A DNA stretch of 13,351 nucleotides, taken from contig JABIST010000020.1 of the NCBI GenBank assembly GCA_018700215.1, positions 1 through 13,351 of the forward strand, read 5' to 3'. A program made the position numbers and the translations under genes. Every line of letters begins with the position of its first letter. The first letter of the stretch is position 1. The notes below the pieces were generated by a model. That model was not told the origin of the DNA. It searched no databases and worked only from the letters and a program-made list of their open reading frames with translations. This document shows positions 7,565 to 13,351 of this stretch, in pieces. The stretch comes from Dehalococcoidia bacterium (GTDB lineage: Bacteria; Chloroflexota; Dehalococcoidia; UBA2979).

Positions 7565-8232
7565 GAGGGCGACTCCAGCGATCCCTCGCCCCAGCGTTCG
7601 AGGTGCGTGAACTCCTCGACGGATCGCCGGCGCAGCTTCGTCAGCGATTGCACCGGGCGGCCGAACGGAATCACCGCCGCCACCGCCACATGCTCGGGGA
7701 TATCGAGCAGCGCCTTCAGTCGCGGCTCCTCGGCGATTGGCATCGTGGTCAGCGTGCCGCCGTAGCCCTCGGCGCGCGCCGCCAGCAGGATGTTCCACGC
7801 GAACGGGTAGACCGAGCCACCGCTGATCACGCCGACACGGTCGAGGTCCTGATCAATCGACGCGACGACTTTCAGGTCGACGCAGACCACGAGCACCACC
7901 GGCGCGTTCGCTACCGGCTCCGTCAGCCCGCGCGGCGGTGGCGTCGCCTCGATCTCCTCGGCGGTCACCCGAGGTGGGTCGATCGTGTTCCACGGATTCT
8001 CGCCATTCGCCCGCTGTGCCTGATAGCGCTTCGCCGCCGGTGCCGCCAGATCAGCGATTGCACGCTTCGTCGAGTGGTCGCGCACGACGATCACCTGGCC
8101 GCCCTGTCGGTTCCCGCCTGTCGGCGCGAACCGCGCGTTCTCGAAGAGCCGATGCAGCAGTTCGTCGGGCACCGGGTCGTCAGTAAATTCACGCGCTGAG
8201 AACGCGGACCGCATCACCTCGTAGAGTTCCAT
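7561..8232 (-). CDS. Nitroreductase-family flavoprotein
   Basis: The 223-residue product fits the FMN-dependent nitroreductase family, NAD(P)H-using oxidoreductases acting on nitro compounds, quinones, enones or flavins. SAREFTDDPVP near the N terminus supplies the basic FMN-phosphate contact (Arg14), ARFAPTGGNRQG (33-44) is the second FMN loop, AWNILLAARAEGYGGTL (145-161) is the conserved central helix and loop, and IPFGRPVQS (188-196) the C-terminal strand. The ATG at 8232 is chosen because GGAGGAGAGG lies just upstream; the longer reading to 8403 adds an Arg/Ser-rich stretch without homology-like pattern. It lies 88 bases downstream of the CaiD-like gene on the same strand and its stop overlaps the ureohydrolase start, so the three probably form one transcript. 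The substrate is not predictable. Confidence 0.9.
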   Translation of the reverse strand: MELYEVMRSAFSAREFTDDPVPDELLHRLFENARFAPTGGNRQGGQVIVVRDHSTKRAIADLAAPAAKRYQAQRANGENPWNTIDPPRVTAEEIEATPPPRGLTEPVANAPVVLVVCVDLKVVASIDQDLDRVGVISGGSVYPFAWNILLAARAEGYGGTLTTMPIAEEPRLKALLDIPEHVAVAAVIPFGRPVQSLTKLRRRSVEEFTHLERWGEGSLESPS

Positions 8233-8320
8233 GCGCCTCTCCTCCCACTGTCCTCGATCGTTCGAGGCGCCGCAGCGTCCCCGCAACTTACTCCGCGCCA
8301 GCTCGACTGGCGGAGGTCTG

Positions 8321-9103
8321 TCAGCGGCCCTGCCAGACCGGGTCGCGCTGTTCGACGAACGCCTGCGCGCCCTCCCAGTAGTCCTCGCTGTCATAGAGGA
8401 CATCGACGGTAGCGAACTGGCGCTTGCCGATGCGGCTCATCGCATCCTGGAAGCTCATCGATTCGACGGCACGTGCGACCTCTTTGATCGCGGCATGGAC
8501 CAGTGGAGGGCCGCCCGCCAGCAGCTGGGCGCACTCGCGGGCGCGCTCCATCAGCTCGTCCACCGGGACCACCTCTTTGACCAGACCCCAGCGATGCGCC
8601 TCCTCGGCGTCCATCCAGCGTCCCGTGAGCAGCAGATCCATCGCCACGTGGTACGGGATGCGCTTCGGCAGCTTGCAGGTCGCTGCGTCGGCCAGGGTGC
8701 CGGCCTTGATCTCGGGCAGCGCGAAGGATGACTCGTTGGTCGCGATGATCAGGTCGGCGGACAGCGCCAATTCGAAGCCGCCGCCAACGGCCATTCCACT
8801 GACGGCGGCGATCACCGGCTTGTTCAAGTCGCGAAGCTCCTGCAGACCGCCGAAGCCACCGACTCCATAGTCGCCATCGACAGGATCGCCACTCGCGGCC
8901 GCCTTGAGATCCCAGCCTGCTGAGAAGAACCGATCCCCGGCGGTGGAGATGATCGCCACACGCAGTTCGGGATCGTCTCGGAACGCCTGAAACGTCTCGC
9001 CCATCAGGCGGCTGGTCGCGAGATCGATGGCGTTGGCCTTCGGACGGTCCAGTATCACTTCCAGAACGGCGCCATCCTGGCGGGTCTTGATGACGTCAGT
9101 CAC
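8321..9103 (-). CDS. caiD: CaiD-like crotonobetainyl-CoA hydratase (crotonase family)
   Basis: The 260-residue product has exactly the usual CaiD length and its signatures: LEVILDRPKANAID (14-27), RFFSAGWDLKAAA (58-70), GGGFELALSAD (107-117) and the C-terminal FVEQRDPVWQGR. These closely match E. coli CaiD as I recall it, which hydrates crotonobetainyl-CoA to carnitinyl-CoA. Glu111 and Glu131 (LPEIKAG) occupy the two conserved acidic positions of the crotonase site. One loop differs: after Glu131 the E. coli PDSGG stretch is replaced by LADAATCKLP, one residue shorter, so substrate preference may differ. The start is GTG with GAGAGG about 7 bases upstream. None of the other cai genes (caiA, caiB, caiC, caiT) is nearby, so carnitine is not the assured substrate; another enoyl-CoA is possible. 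It heads a tight run with the nitroreductase and ureohydrolase genes. Confidence 0.85.
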   Translation of the reverse strand: MTDVIKTRQDGAVLEVILDRPKANAIDLATSRLMGETFQAFRDDPELRVAIISTAGDRFFSAGWDLKAAASGDPVDGDYGVGGFGGLQELRDLNKPVIAAVSGMAVGGGFELALSADLIIATNESSFALPEIKAGTLADAATCKLPKRIPYHVAMDLLLTGRWMDAEEAHRWGLVKEVVPVDELMERARECAQLLAGGPPLVHAAIKEVARAVESMSFQDAMSRIGKRQFATVDVLYDSEDYWEGAQAFVEQRDPVWQGR

Positions 9104-9136
9104 TGCGCACCTCTCTCATCCCGATCGGGTTGGGCG

Positions 9137-9142
9137 ATAGTA
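9137..9142 (-). promoter_or_regulatory. Possible -10 element for the CaiD-like gene
   Basis: Reading the - strand in the 146-base gap upstream of the CaiD-like gene, TACTAT (9142-9137, four of six consensus matches) lies about 33 bases before the GTG at 9103. The hexamer 17 bases further upstream (TGCTCA) matches the -35 consensus at only three positions. It suggests that the three downstream genes can be transcribed separately from the aldolase gene. Confidence 0.22.
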
Positions 9143-9177
9143 AGCATGCGGCGCAGCAGTGAGCACGATCGAGCCGA

Positions 9178-9195
9178 CGCGATGTTGCCATCGCG
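9178..9195 (-). other. Perfect 7-bp stem-loop between the aldolase and CaiD-like genes
   Basis: CGCGATG and CATCGCG form a perfect GC-rich stem around a 4-base loop, 55 bases downstream of the aldolase stop on the - strand. No T-run follows on either strand, so it is not a standard intrinsic terminator. It could stabilise the 3' end of the aldolase message, mark a weak terminator, or be a protein site for the CaiD-like promoter beside it. Confidence 0.35.
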
Positions 9196-9249
9196 CCAGC
9201 GTTAGATCGGTTTGCTCGGTTCAGTGCCTCAGGCGCGGGAGGTGGACGA

Positions 9250-9999
9250 TCATCCCCTGACGCTCGCCAGGCCGTTCTGGACGCCCTCGGTCGCCCATCC
9301 GTTCCACGGCAGGGTGAAGAACTTGTAGCCCTTGGCGATCAAGTCCGAGAGTTCGAGGCCGGGCGGGATGAAGTACAAGCCTGGCACCACCCCGGCGTTC
9401 GCACAGGCAGCCGCAATCTTGTCCAGCGCCTCCACGTACTTGGGGTTCGGGTAGTCCAGCGCAACATCGAGGTTGATCGAGAGGTCCGACGGACCGATCA
9501 GCAGCACGTCGATCCCGGGTACGGCGAGGATTTCCTCGATGTTGTCCAGCGCCTCGATGGTCTCGATCATCGGGATGACCAAGAGCTGCTCGTTCACCGC
9601 GTCCATGTAGTCGCGGTAGGAGCTGTACTCGCCCCACTCGCCCTTCACCCCGGAGGAGCTGCGCATGCCATCGAACGGGTACTTGCACCACTGGACCATG
9701 TTGGCGGCCTCTTCAGGGGTGTTCACCATCGGCACGATGATGCCCTTGGCGCCGAGGTCCAGCGCGTAGCAGATCTGGTCGGCTCGGTTCTCCCCAACTC
9801 GGATGATCGGAACCGCGCTCTTGCCGCGCATGGCCTGGAGTTGCGGCTGGAGTTGCTTGATCTCGACGGGTGAATGCTGGGTGTCGAAGAGCAGGAAGTC
9901 ATAGCCCGAGTCAGCCAGGAAGCCGACCTCGCTATTCACGGATGCGGTCGCCCCGATGACGGGCTCACCGGCCTTCAAACGGTCTTTGGCAGAGTTCAT
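9250..9999 (-). CDS. HpcH/HpaI-family class II aldolase
   Basis: The 249-residue product fits HpcH/HpaI aldolases, cytosolic metal-dependent enzymes that cleave 2-keto-3-deoxy or 4-hydroxy-2-keto acids to pyruvate and an aldehyde. The E. coli HpaI active-site residues Asp42, His45, Arg70, Glu149 and Asp175 all have counterparts at a constant offset of three: Asp39, His42, Arg67, Glu146 and Asp172, in FDTQHSP, IIRVGE, IPMIETIEA and GPSDLS. The usual D-x-E-H motif reads D-T-Q-H here, a small departure next to the catalytic histidine. GGAGG lies 9 bases before the ATG. The gene follows the HxlR regulator on the same strand after a 138-base gap. The aldehyde partner cannot be read from sequence; citrate-lyase-like CoA substrates seem less likely given the short length. 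Confidence 0.9.
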   Translation of the reverse strand: MNSAKDRLKAGEPVIGATASVNSEVGFLADSGYDFLLFDTQHSPVEIKQLQPQLQAMRGKSAVPIIRVGENRADQICYALDLGAKGIIVPMVNTPEEAANMVQWCKYPFDGMRSSSGVKGEWGEYSSYRDYMDAVNEQLLVIPMIETIEALDNIEEILAVPGIDVLLIGPSDLSINLDVALDYPNPKYVEALDKIAAACANAGVVPGLYFIPPGLELSDLIAKGYKFFTLPWNGWATEGVQNGLASVRG

Positions 10000-10035
10000 G
10001 TAGCGAAACCTCCAGTGTCAGGCTGCGGATGCGGT

Positions 10036-10076
10036 TGTGATCGGACCCAGTCGCCGTGGACGCCAGGAAGATCACA
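10036..10076. promoter_or_regulatory. Inverted repeat TGTGATC-N27-GATCACA upstream of the aldolase gene
   Basis: Two perfect 7-base arms (10036-10042 and 10070-10076) face each other across 27 bases, centred about 57 bases upstream of the aldolase ATG. The halves resemble CRP/FNR- or GntR-type half sites, but the spacing is wider than usual for one dimer. It could be two sites bound with looping, or chance. Confidence 0.25.
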
Positions 10077-10137
10077 CCGTGGGGAAATCTAGCAGACTGC
10101 CTGGACCGAGCGGCGAGCGGACAACGGCGTGATGCCG

Positions 10138-10596
10138 CTAGTCGACGGCGACCTGCGCGCGATACTTCGCGCGCGAGTCTCGCGGCTGCAGCTCCTCGCC
10201 GCAGTCGGAGCAGACGACCTGCGACTCCGGGTGCCCGCCGCAGTCGCGATGCGACACCTCGAGCGGTGGGCCGTCGGCGCCGGCCAGGTGCCGGTCGCCC
10301 CACTGCAGGAGGCCGATCATCACCGGGTACAGCTCGCGACCGGCCGAGGTCATGCGGTACTCGAAGCGCTCTGGGCGTTCCTGATAGCGCACTCGCTCAA
10401 GGATGTCGTGCTCGACCAATGTCTGGAGTCGGCTCGTCAGCACGTTACGCGCGATCGGCAAACTGTTCGCGAACTCCTCGAAGCGACGCTTTCCGTTGAA
10501 GGCGTCGCGCAGCACGAGCAGCGTCCAGCGTTCGCCCACGATGTCGAGCGTGCGCGCCACGGAGCAGTGCAGGTCGGAGAGTTGTACGCCTCGCAT
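10138..10596 (-). CDS. HxlR-family transcriptional regulator with C-terminal zinc-ribbon-like tail
   Basis: The 152-residue product is an HxlR-type winged-helix regulator. CSVARTLDIVGERWTLLVLRD (residues 11-31) is the family signature, starting with the conserved N-terminal Cys11 used for redox sensing in some members such as YodB. FANSLPIARNVLTSRLQTL (42-60) is the recognition helix region and PERFEYRMTSAGREL (75-89) the wing. HxlR proteins usually end near residue 105-110; here a tail with HRDCGGHPE and VCSDCGEEL supplies Cys119, Cys129, Cys132 and nearby histidines, a probable zinc ribbon seen in a subset of the family. No Shine-Dalgarno site precedes the ATG; a -10 element 6 bases before it suggests a leaderless message. 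A palindrome lies directly upstream. Likely targets are itself, the divergent DinB/LLM genes and perhaps the aldolase run downstream. Confidence 0.9.
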   Translation of the reverse strand: MRGVQLSDLHCSVARTLDIVGERWTLLVLRDAFNGKRRFEEFANSLPIARNVLTSRLQTLVEHDILERVRYQERPERFEYRMTSAGRELYPVMIGLLQWGDRHLAGADGPPLEVSHRDCGGHPESQVVCSDCGEELQPRDSRAKYRAQVAVD

Positions 10597-10602
10597 TCGC
10601 GG

Positions 10603-10632
10603 AGCCTAGCAGTAGTCAGTTGCACCGAACAA
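10603..10632 (-). promoter_or_regulatory. Candidate leaderless promoter of the HxlR gene
   Basis: On the - strand TTGTTC (10632-10627) is followed by an 18-base spacer and TG-C-TAGGCT, an extended -10 (hexamer 10608-10603). Six bases then separate the hexamer from the ATG at 10596, so transcription would start at the start codon. This explains why no ribosome site is visible. Confidence 0.4.
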
Positions 10633-10637
10633 CTGAC
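10615..10637. promoter_or_regulatory. 8-bp perfect palindrome, probable HxlR operator
   Basis: GTCAGTTG and CAACTGAC form perfect inverted arms around a 7-base spacer in the 91-base divergent gap between the HxlR and DinB/LLM genes. The site covers the -35/-10 spacer of the candidate HxlR promoter and lies 51 bases upstream of the DinB-like start. A dyad of this size beside a dimeric winged-helix regulator gene is the usual layout for autoregulation. Binding by this protein is inferred. Confidence 0.6.
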
Positions 10638-10687
10638 CTCTGTACGGTCCGCTCGACGAACCACCCGCGACAGCAGTGAGGCCGCCC

Positions 10688-11218
10688 ATGACCACCGACC
10701 AGCAGGCCGAATTCGGCCGCCTCCAGAGCTACCTCAACACCCAGGGCGAACGAAACTCCCACACCGAACTCTGGCCACGCGTGGTCAAAGCGCGCATGGA
10801 ACTCCTGGACTGCCTGGCGAAGGTGACCGAGGAGCAGGCAGCCTGGGCTCCGACCGACGACGACTGGAGCATCAAGGAAGTCGCCCTGCACATCCTCAAC
10901 AGCTCACGCAGCGTCCGCCGCATCGTCCAGGCGCTCTCCACGGGCGAGACCGCTGACTCCTCGGGCATCGAACCGCCGCGCAAAACTACCGATGCGCCGG
11001 TCGCCGAACTCTACAACGAGCTACGCGACGACGGCATCGAGTGGACCATCGCTATCGCCGCGCTCCCGCAGACACCACCACTCGAACCGACGGCGAACCA
11101 CTCGATGTTCGGCGATCTGCACGCACGCGCCTGGCATCTCTTCGAGCGTGTGCACGACCTCGATCACATGAACCAGATCGAAGCTGTGAAGCAGGCGGAG
11201 GGGTACCCGGCCGCATGA
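10688..11218 (+). CDS. DinB-like putative metal-binding protein
   Basis: The 176-residue product shows DinB-superfamily features: AAWAPTDDDWSIKEVALHIL (51-70), matching the W-x-P...W-S-x-x-E-x-x-x-H-I pattern with His68, and HDLDHMNQIE (156-165) with His156 and His160 in the last helix. These histidines would form the metal site. Known relatives include thiol-dependent transferases and damage-inducible proteins of unclear role; no specific reaction can be assigned. The ATG at 10688 is preferred over the GTG at 10676 because GAGG (10678-10681) sits 6 bases upstream of it. The stop overlaps the next start as ATGA, so translation with the LLM oxidoreductase is coupled and the two products probably work together. 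The promoter region is shared with the divergent HxlR gene. Confidence 0.8.
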   Translation: MTTDQQAEFGRLQSYLNTQGERNSHTELWPRVVKARMELLDCLAKVTEEQAAWAPTDDDWSIKEVALHILNSSRSVRRIVQALSTGETADSSGIEPPRKTTDAPVAELYNELRDDGIEWTIAIAALPQTPPLEPTANHSMFGDLHARAWHLFERVHDLDHMNQIEAVKQAEGYPAA

Positions 11219-12261
11219 CGCTCAAGGTCTCGGTCGGGTTCGGTCTTCGCGACGAGGACTGGGAAGGTGCCGCCACCTGGGCCGTCGAATGCGAGCGGCT
11301 CGGGGTCGACAGCATCTGGAACGCCGAGACATGGGGCTTCGACGCCGCGACCCCGCTCGCGTTCATCGCCGCCCGCACCTCGAAGATCAAGCTCGGCACC
11401 GGCATCATGCAGGTGGGCGCACGCACACCCGCCAACGTTGCGATGATCGCGCTCACGCTCGCCTCGATGTCTGGCGACCGCTTCATGCTCGGCCTCGGCA
11501 CCAGTGGCCCGCAGGTAATCGAGGGCTGGCACGGCACCTCGTTCGCGCGCCCGTACACGCGGCTGCGTGAGACCGTCGAAATCGTCCGGCTCGCCAGCAG
11601 CGGCGAGCGACTCGCTTACGAGGGCAACGCATTCCAGCTCCCACTCCCCGGCGGCGAGGGACGCGCGATCCGTCCCGGCGCTCCGTCGCGCCATATCCCG
11701 ATCTACCTCGCCACGCTCGGCCCGCGCAGTCTGGAGCTGACCGGCGAGCTGGCCGATGGCTGGATCGCCTCCTCCTTCATGGCGGAGCACGCCGATGTCT
11801 TTCTCAAGCACATCCGAGCAGGCACCGAGCGGGCCGGTCGCTCGTTCGACGACATCGACCGCCGCGCCGGCGGTGTCGTGCAGTTCGGCGACCTCGATCA
11901 GCTGATTCCACCTCGGAAGCCCGGCTTTGCGTTCGAGATGGGCGCGATGGGCTCGCCCGAGCACAACTTCTACCGCGATGCCTACGCGCGACAGGGCTAC
12001 GAGGAGCTGACGCAAGAGGTGCTGAAGCTGTGGCTGGAGCGCCGCCGCGAAGAGGCCGCCGCGCTGATCCCGGACGAGTTCGTCACCCGGTCCAATTTCC
12101 TCGGCAGCGAGGAGCAGGTGCGCGACCGCATTCGCGCCTATCGTGACAACGGCATCACCACCCTGAGCCCCGCGCCCGCGGGTGACACGCTCGAGGAGCG
12201 ACTGACCACCCTCGGTCGCTTCATGGACCTCGTCGCTGATGTGAATGCCGAAGGAGCCTAA
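11215..12261 (+). CDS. LLM-class, probably F420-dependent oxidoreductase
   Basis: The 348-residue product has the bacterial luciferase-like TIM-barrel pattern: strand 1 LKVSVGFGLR (3-12), CERLGVDSIWNAETWGFDA (26-44), KLGTGIMQVGARTPANVAM (59-77), RFMLGLGTSGPQVIEGWHG (89-107), IYLATLGPRSLELTGELADGW (163-183) and a C-terminal FLGSEEQVRDRIRAYRDNG. The G-T-G-I-M-Q...R-T-P block and the G-L-G-T-S-G-P-Q loop are typical of the F420-using Mer-like branch rather than FMN monooxygenases, though the cofactor cannot be proved here. Such enzymes move hydride between F420 and alcohols, imines or unsaturated carbonyls. The ATG at 11215 overlaps the DinB-like stop (ATGA); an open frame back to 11041 lies inside that gene and is not used. 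The product probably acts in a pathway with the following CoA-linked genes. Confidence 0.9.
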   Translation: MTLKVSVGFGLRDEDWEGAATWAVECERLGVDSIWNAETWGFDAATPLAFIAARTSKIKLGTGIMQVGARTPANVAMIALTLASMSGDRFMLGLGTSGPQVIEGWHGTSFARPYTRLRETVEIVRLASSGERLAYEGNAFQLPLPGGEGRAIRPGAPSRHIPIYLATLGPRSLELTGELADGWIASSFMAEHADVFLKHIRAGTERAGRSFDDIDRRAGGVVQFGDLDQLIPPRKPGFAFEMGAMGSPEHNFYRDAYARQGYEELTQEVLKLWLERRREEAAALIPDEFVTRSNFLGSEEQVRDRIRAYRDNGITTLSPAPAGDTLEERLTTLGRFMDLVADVNAEGA

Positions 12262-12266
12262 TCCCG

Positions 12267-13148
12267 ATGTCCGACGACGCCTTCCACCTCACCGTCGCGC
12301 AGATCCTCGATGGATCGATCACCCCGATCGACGCTCCCGATGAGGCGTCCTACCTCGAGGAGTGGACCAAGTCCGCGGCTCCACTAGCCGACCCCGTGAC
12401 CAAAGCGGTGGCCGGTGGAGCGATCGCGGATCGGCTCGCGTGGGTCTTCGTCGCGGGTTATCAGGCAGCGTTGCGCCGCGTTTTTCCGGAACTGCCGGTG
12501 GACGGCTTCGCTGCCTATGTCGCATCGGAAGATCGCAATGGCGAGCTACCGGGGGTTGCGGTCCTGGAACACAAGGATGGCTTCTCGCTCGCCGGGAACA
12601 AGACGTGGGTGGCCAGCTCGGATCACGTTCAGCACCTGGTGATCTCAACCGGTGAGCGCGAGGAGACGTGCTTCTACCTGATCCACCGCGATGCCGAGGG
12701 CGTCTCCATGCTCACCTACGACCGCGCCAGCTACCTGGGCGACATGTCTCAGGGGCGCGTCACCCTCGAGGATGCCTTCGCTCCGCCCGATCGAGCGCTT
12801 GCGGAGCCGGTTCGGTCACGTTCGTTCAGCAACGCTGAGCCGCTCCACGTCCTCGCCGCCACCGCCGCCTTCATGCTGAGCCACACACACTCCCGAGGTG
12901 GCCCAGTCTCCCTCGAAGGCCGCGCGCTCGCTGCGATCGCGGCCTGTTCGGCGCTGGCTGAGGCGGAGCTGACCGAGCCACAAGTGACGCTCGGTCTCGT
13001 TGGCGTTGCTGCCGAGGTCCAGGCCGCCGCCACCGAGTTCGAGGCATTCCTCTGGGAAGCAGATGAGGCGCTGCTGGAGCGTTGGACCGCCGACCGCCGC
13101 CTGATCAACATGTTCTCCGCGGGACTGGAACGCCGCGCCGGCGCCTGA
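12267..13148 (+). CDS. Atypical short acyl-CoA dehydrogenase-like protein
   Basis: The 293-residue product resembles acyl-CoA dehydrogenases over its middle: DGFSLAGNKTWVASSDHVQHLVIST (about 104-128) matches the beta-domain G-x-K-x-W-I...V-V pattern that packs on FAD, and EGVSM, MSQGRVTLEDAFAP (160-173) continues it. The N-terminal helical part includes RLAWVFVAGYQAALR (56-70). The protein is about 90 residues shorter than the usual 380, chiefly in the C-terminal helical domain, and I find neither the catalytic Glu context nor the Y-G-G-x-G stretch there. It may be a divergent, non-dehydrogenase member, or a partner subunit. AAGGAG (12251-12256) lies 10 bases before the ATG and the gene begins 5 bases after the LLM stop. 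The 27-base gap to the next enoyl-CoA hydratase gene supports one operon of CoA-ester enzymes. Confidence 0.7.
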   Translation: MSDDAFHLTVAQILDGSITPIDAPDEASYLEEWTKSAAPLADPVTKAVAGGAIADRLAWVFVAGYQAALRRVFPELPVDGFAAYVASEDRNGELPGVAVLEHKDGFSLAGNKTWVASSDHVQHLVISTGEREETCFYLIHRDAEGVSMLTYDRASYLGDMSQGRVTLEDAFAPPDRALAEPVRSRSFSNAEPLHVLAATAAFMLSHTHSRGGPVSLEGRALAAIAACSALAEAELTEPQVTLGLVGVAAEVQAAATEFEAFLWEADEALLERWTADRRLINMFSAGLERRAGA

Positions 13149-13175
13149 GTACCACAACAGCAGAAGGAGCATCCG

Positions 13176-13351
13176 ATGGCAGACGAAGTCTTGATCGAAG
13201 TCGCAGACCGCGTCGCGACAATCACCCTCAACCGCCCTGATGCGATGAACGCGATGAACCCGGAGCTATCCACCGGACTGACTGACGCCTTCCGTCGAGT
13301 GGACACGGACGACGACATCCGCGTTGCCATCCTCACCGGCAACGGCCGCGC
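13176..13351 (+). CDS. Enoyl-CoA hydratase/isomerase family protein, N-terminal fragment
   Basis: The gene runs off the window after 58 codons. The N terminus has the crotonase pattern: VLIEVADRVATITLNRPDAM (5-24), NAMNPEL, then DDDIRVAILTGNGR, where the oxyanion-hole strand begins. Catalytic residues lie beyond the end. AAGGAG (13164-13169) sits 6 bases before the ATG, a strong start. Members hydrate or isomerise enoyl-CoA in beta-oxidation and aromatic or branched acid breakdown. It follows the acyl-CoA dehydrogenase-like gene by 27 bases and is likely part of that operon. Confidence 0.88.
   Translation, partial: MADEVLIEVADRVATITLNRPDAMNAMNPELSTGLTDAFRRVDTDDDIRVAILTGNGR

Noticed and set aside
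7565..7798. N-terminal extension of the ureohydrolase
   Set aside because: The extra 78 residues are Arg/Gly/Ala-rich, lie inside the nitroreductase gene and precede the usual family start; the GTG in the GTGA overlap is better.
8233..8403. N-terminal extension of the nitroreductase
   Set aside because: A strong GGAGG lies just before the ATG at 8232, and the extension overlaps the end of the CaiD-like gene.
8321..9103. A full carnitine (cai) operon around the CaiD-like gene
   Set aside because: No CoA-transferase, crotonobetainyl-CoA reductase, CoA ligase or betaine transporter of that system is present in the window.
10129..10956. + strand open frame of 275 codons across the HxlR gene and the divergent gap
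   Set aside because: It overlaps two well-supported genes and the operator region and shows no domain pattern.
11164..12015. - strand open frame of 283 codons opposite the LLM gene
   Set aside because: Antisense shadow of a strongly recognised oxidoreductase; composition-driven and without motifs.
1..13351. CRISPR array, tRNA/rRNA, insertion sequence or phage signals
   Set aside because: No spaced direct repeats, cloverleaf-like segments, transposase or integrase motifs, or terminal inverted repeats were seen on either strand.

Overview
The window is a gene-dense, GC-rich bacterial chromosome segment with short gaps, frequent GTG starts, GTGA/ATGA stop-start overlaps and mostly GAGG/GGAGG-type ribosome sites. 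An F420-type luciferase-like oxidoreductase, two DinB-fold proteins, an HxlR regulator and many CoA-thioester enzymes suggest a high-GC, catabolically versatile lineage such as Chloroflexota (Dehalococcoidia-like) or Actinomycetota. This placement is inferred from gene style alone; no rRNA or other marker gene is present.

Left part (1-6574), mostly + strand: the C-terminal end of a short-chain dehydrogenase; a small - strand Cys4 zinc-ribbon protein; then rightward genes for a YtcJ-like amidohydrolase, a C-terminally short 3-hydroxyacyl-CoA dehydrogenase, a DinB-like protein, an MFS transporter and a lipoprotein with an LVIVD-type beta-propeller. Middle part (6581-10596), all - strand and read leftward: an HxlR regulator, an HpcH/HpaI-type aldolase, a CaiD-like crotonobetainyl-CoA hydratase, a nitroreductase, and an agmatinase-type ureohydrolase whose GTG overlaps the nitroreductase stop. 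Right part (10688-13351), + strand: a second DinB-like protein coupled by ATGA to an F420-type LLM oxidoreductase, then an atypical short acyl-CoA dehydrogenase-like protein and the start of an enoyl-CoA hydratase that runs off the window.

Taken together this looks like peripheral catabolism of carboxylic acids, CoA esters and amines: uptake (MFS), hydrolysis (amidohydrolase, ureohydrolase), CoA-ester hydration and oxidation, and aldol cleavage, with local control by the HxlR protein. The clearest regulatory signal is an 8-bp perfect inverted repeat in the divergent HxlR/DinB promoter region, set across the -35/-10 spacer of an apparently leaderless regulator promoter. I see no CRISPR array, tRNA, rRNA, transposase, attachment site or phage gene, and no obvious new defence or mobile system. 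The more unusual items are a one-per-blade histidine pattern in the propeller lipoprotein, the short 3-hydroxyacyl-CoA dehydrogenase, the atypical acyl-CoA dehydrogenase-like protein, and the HxlR operator/leaderless promoter.
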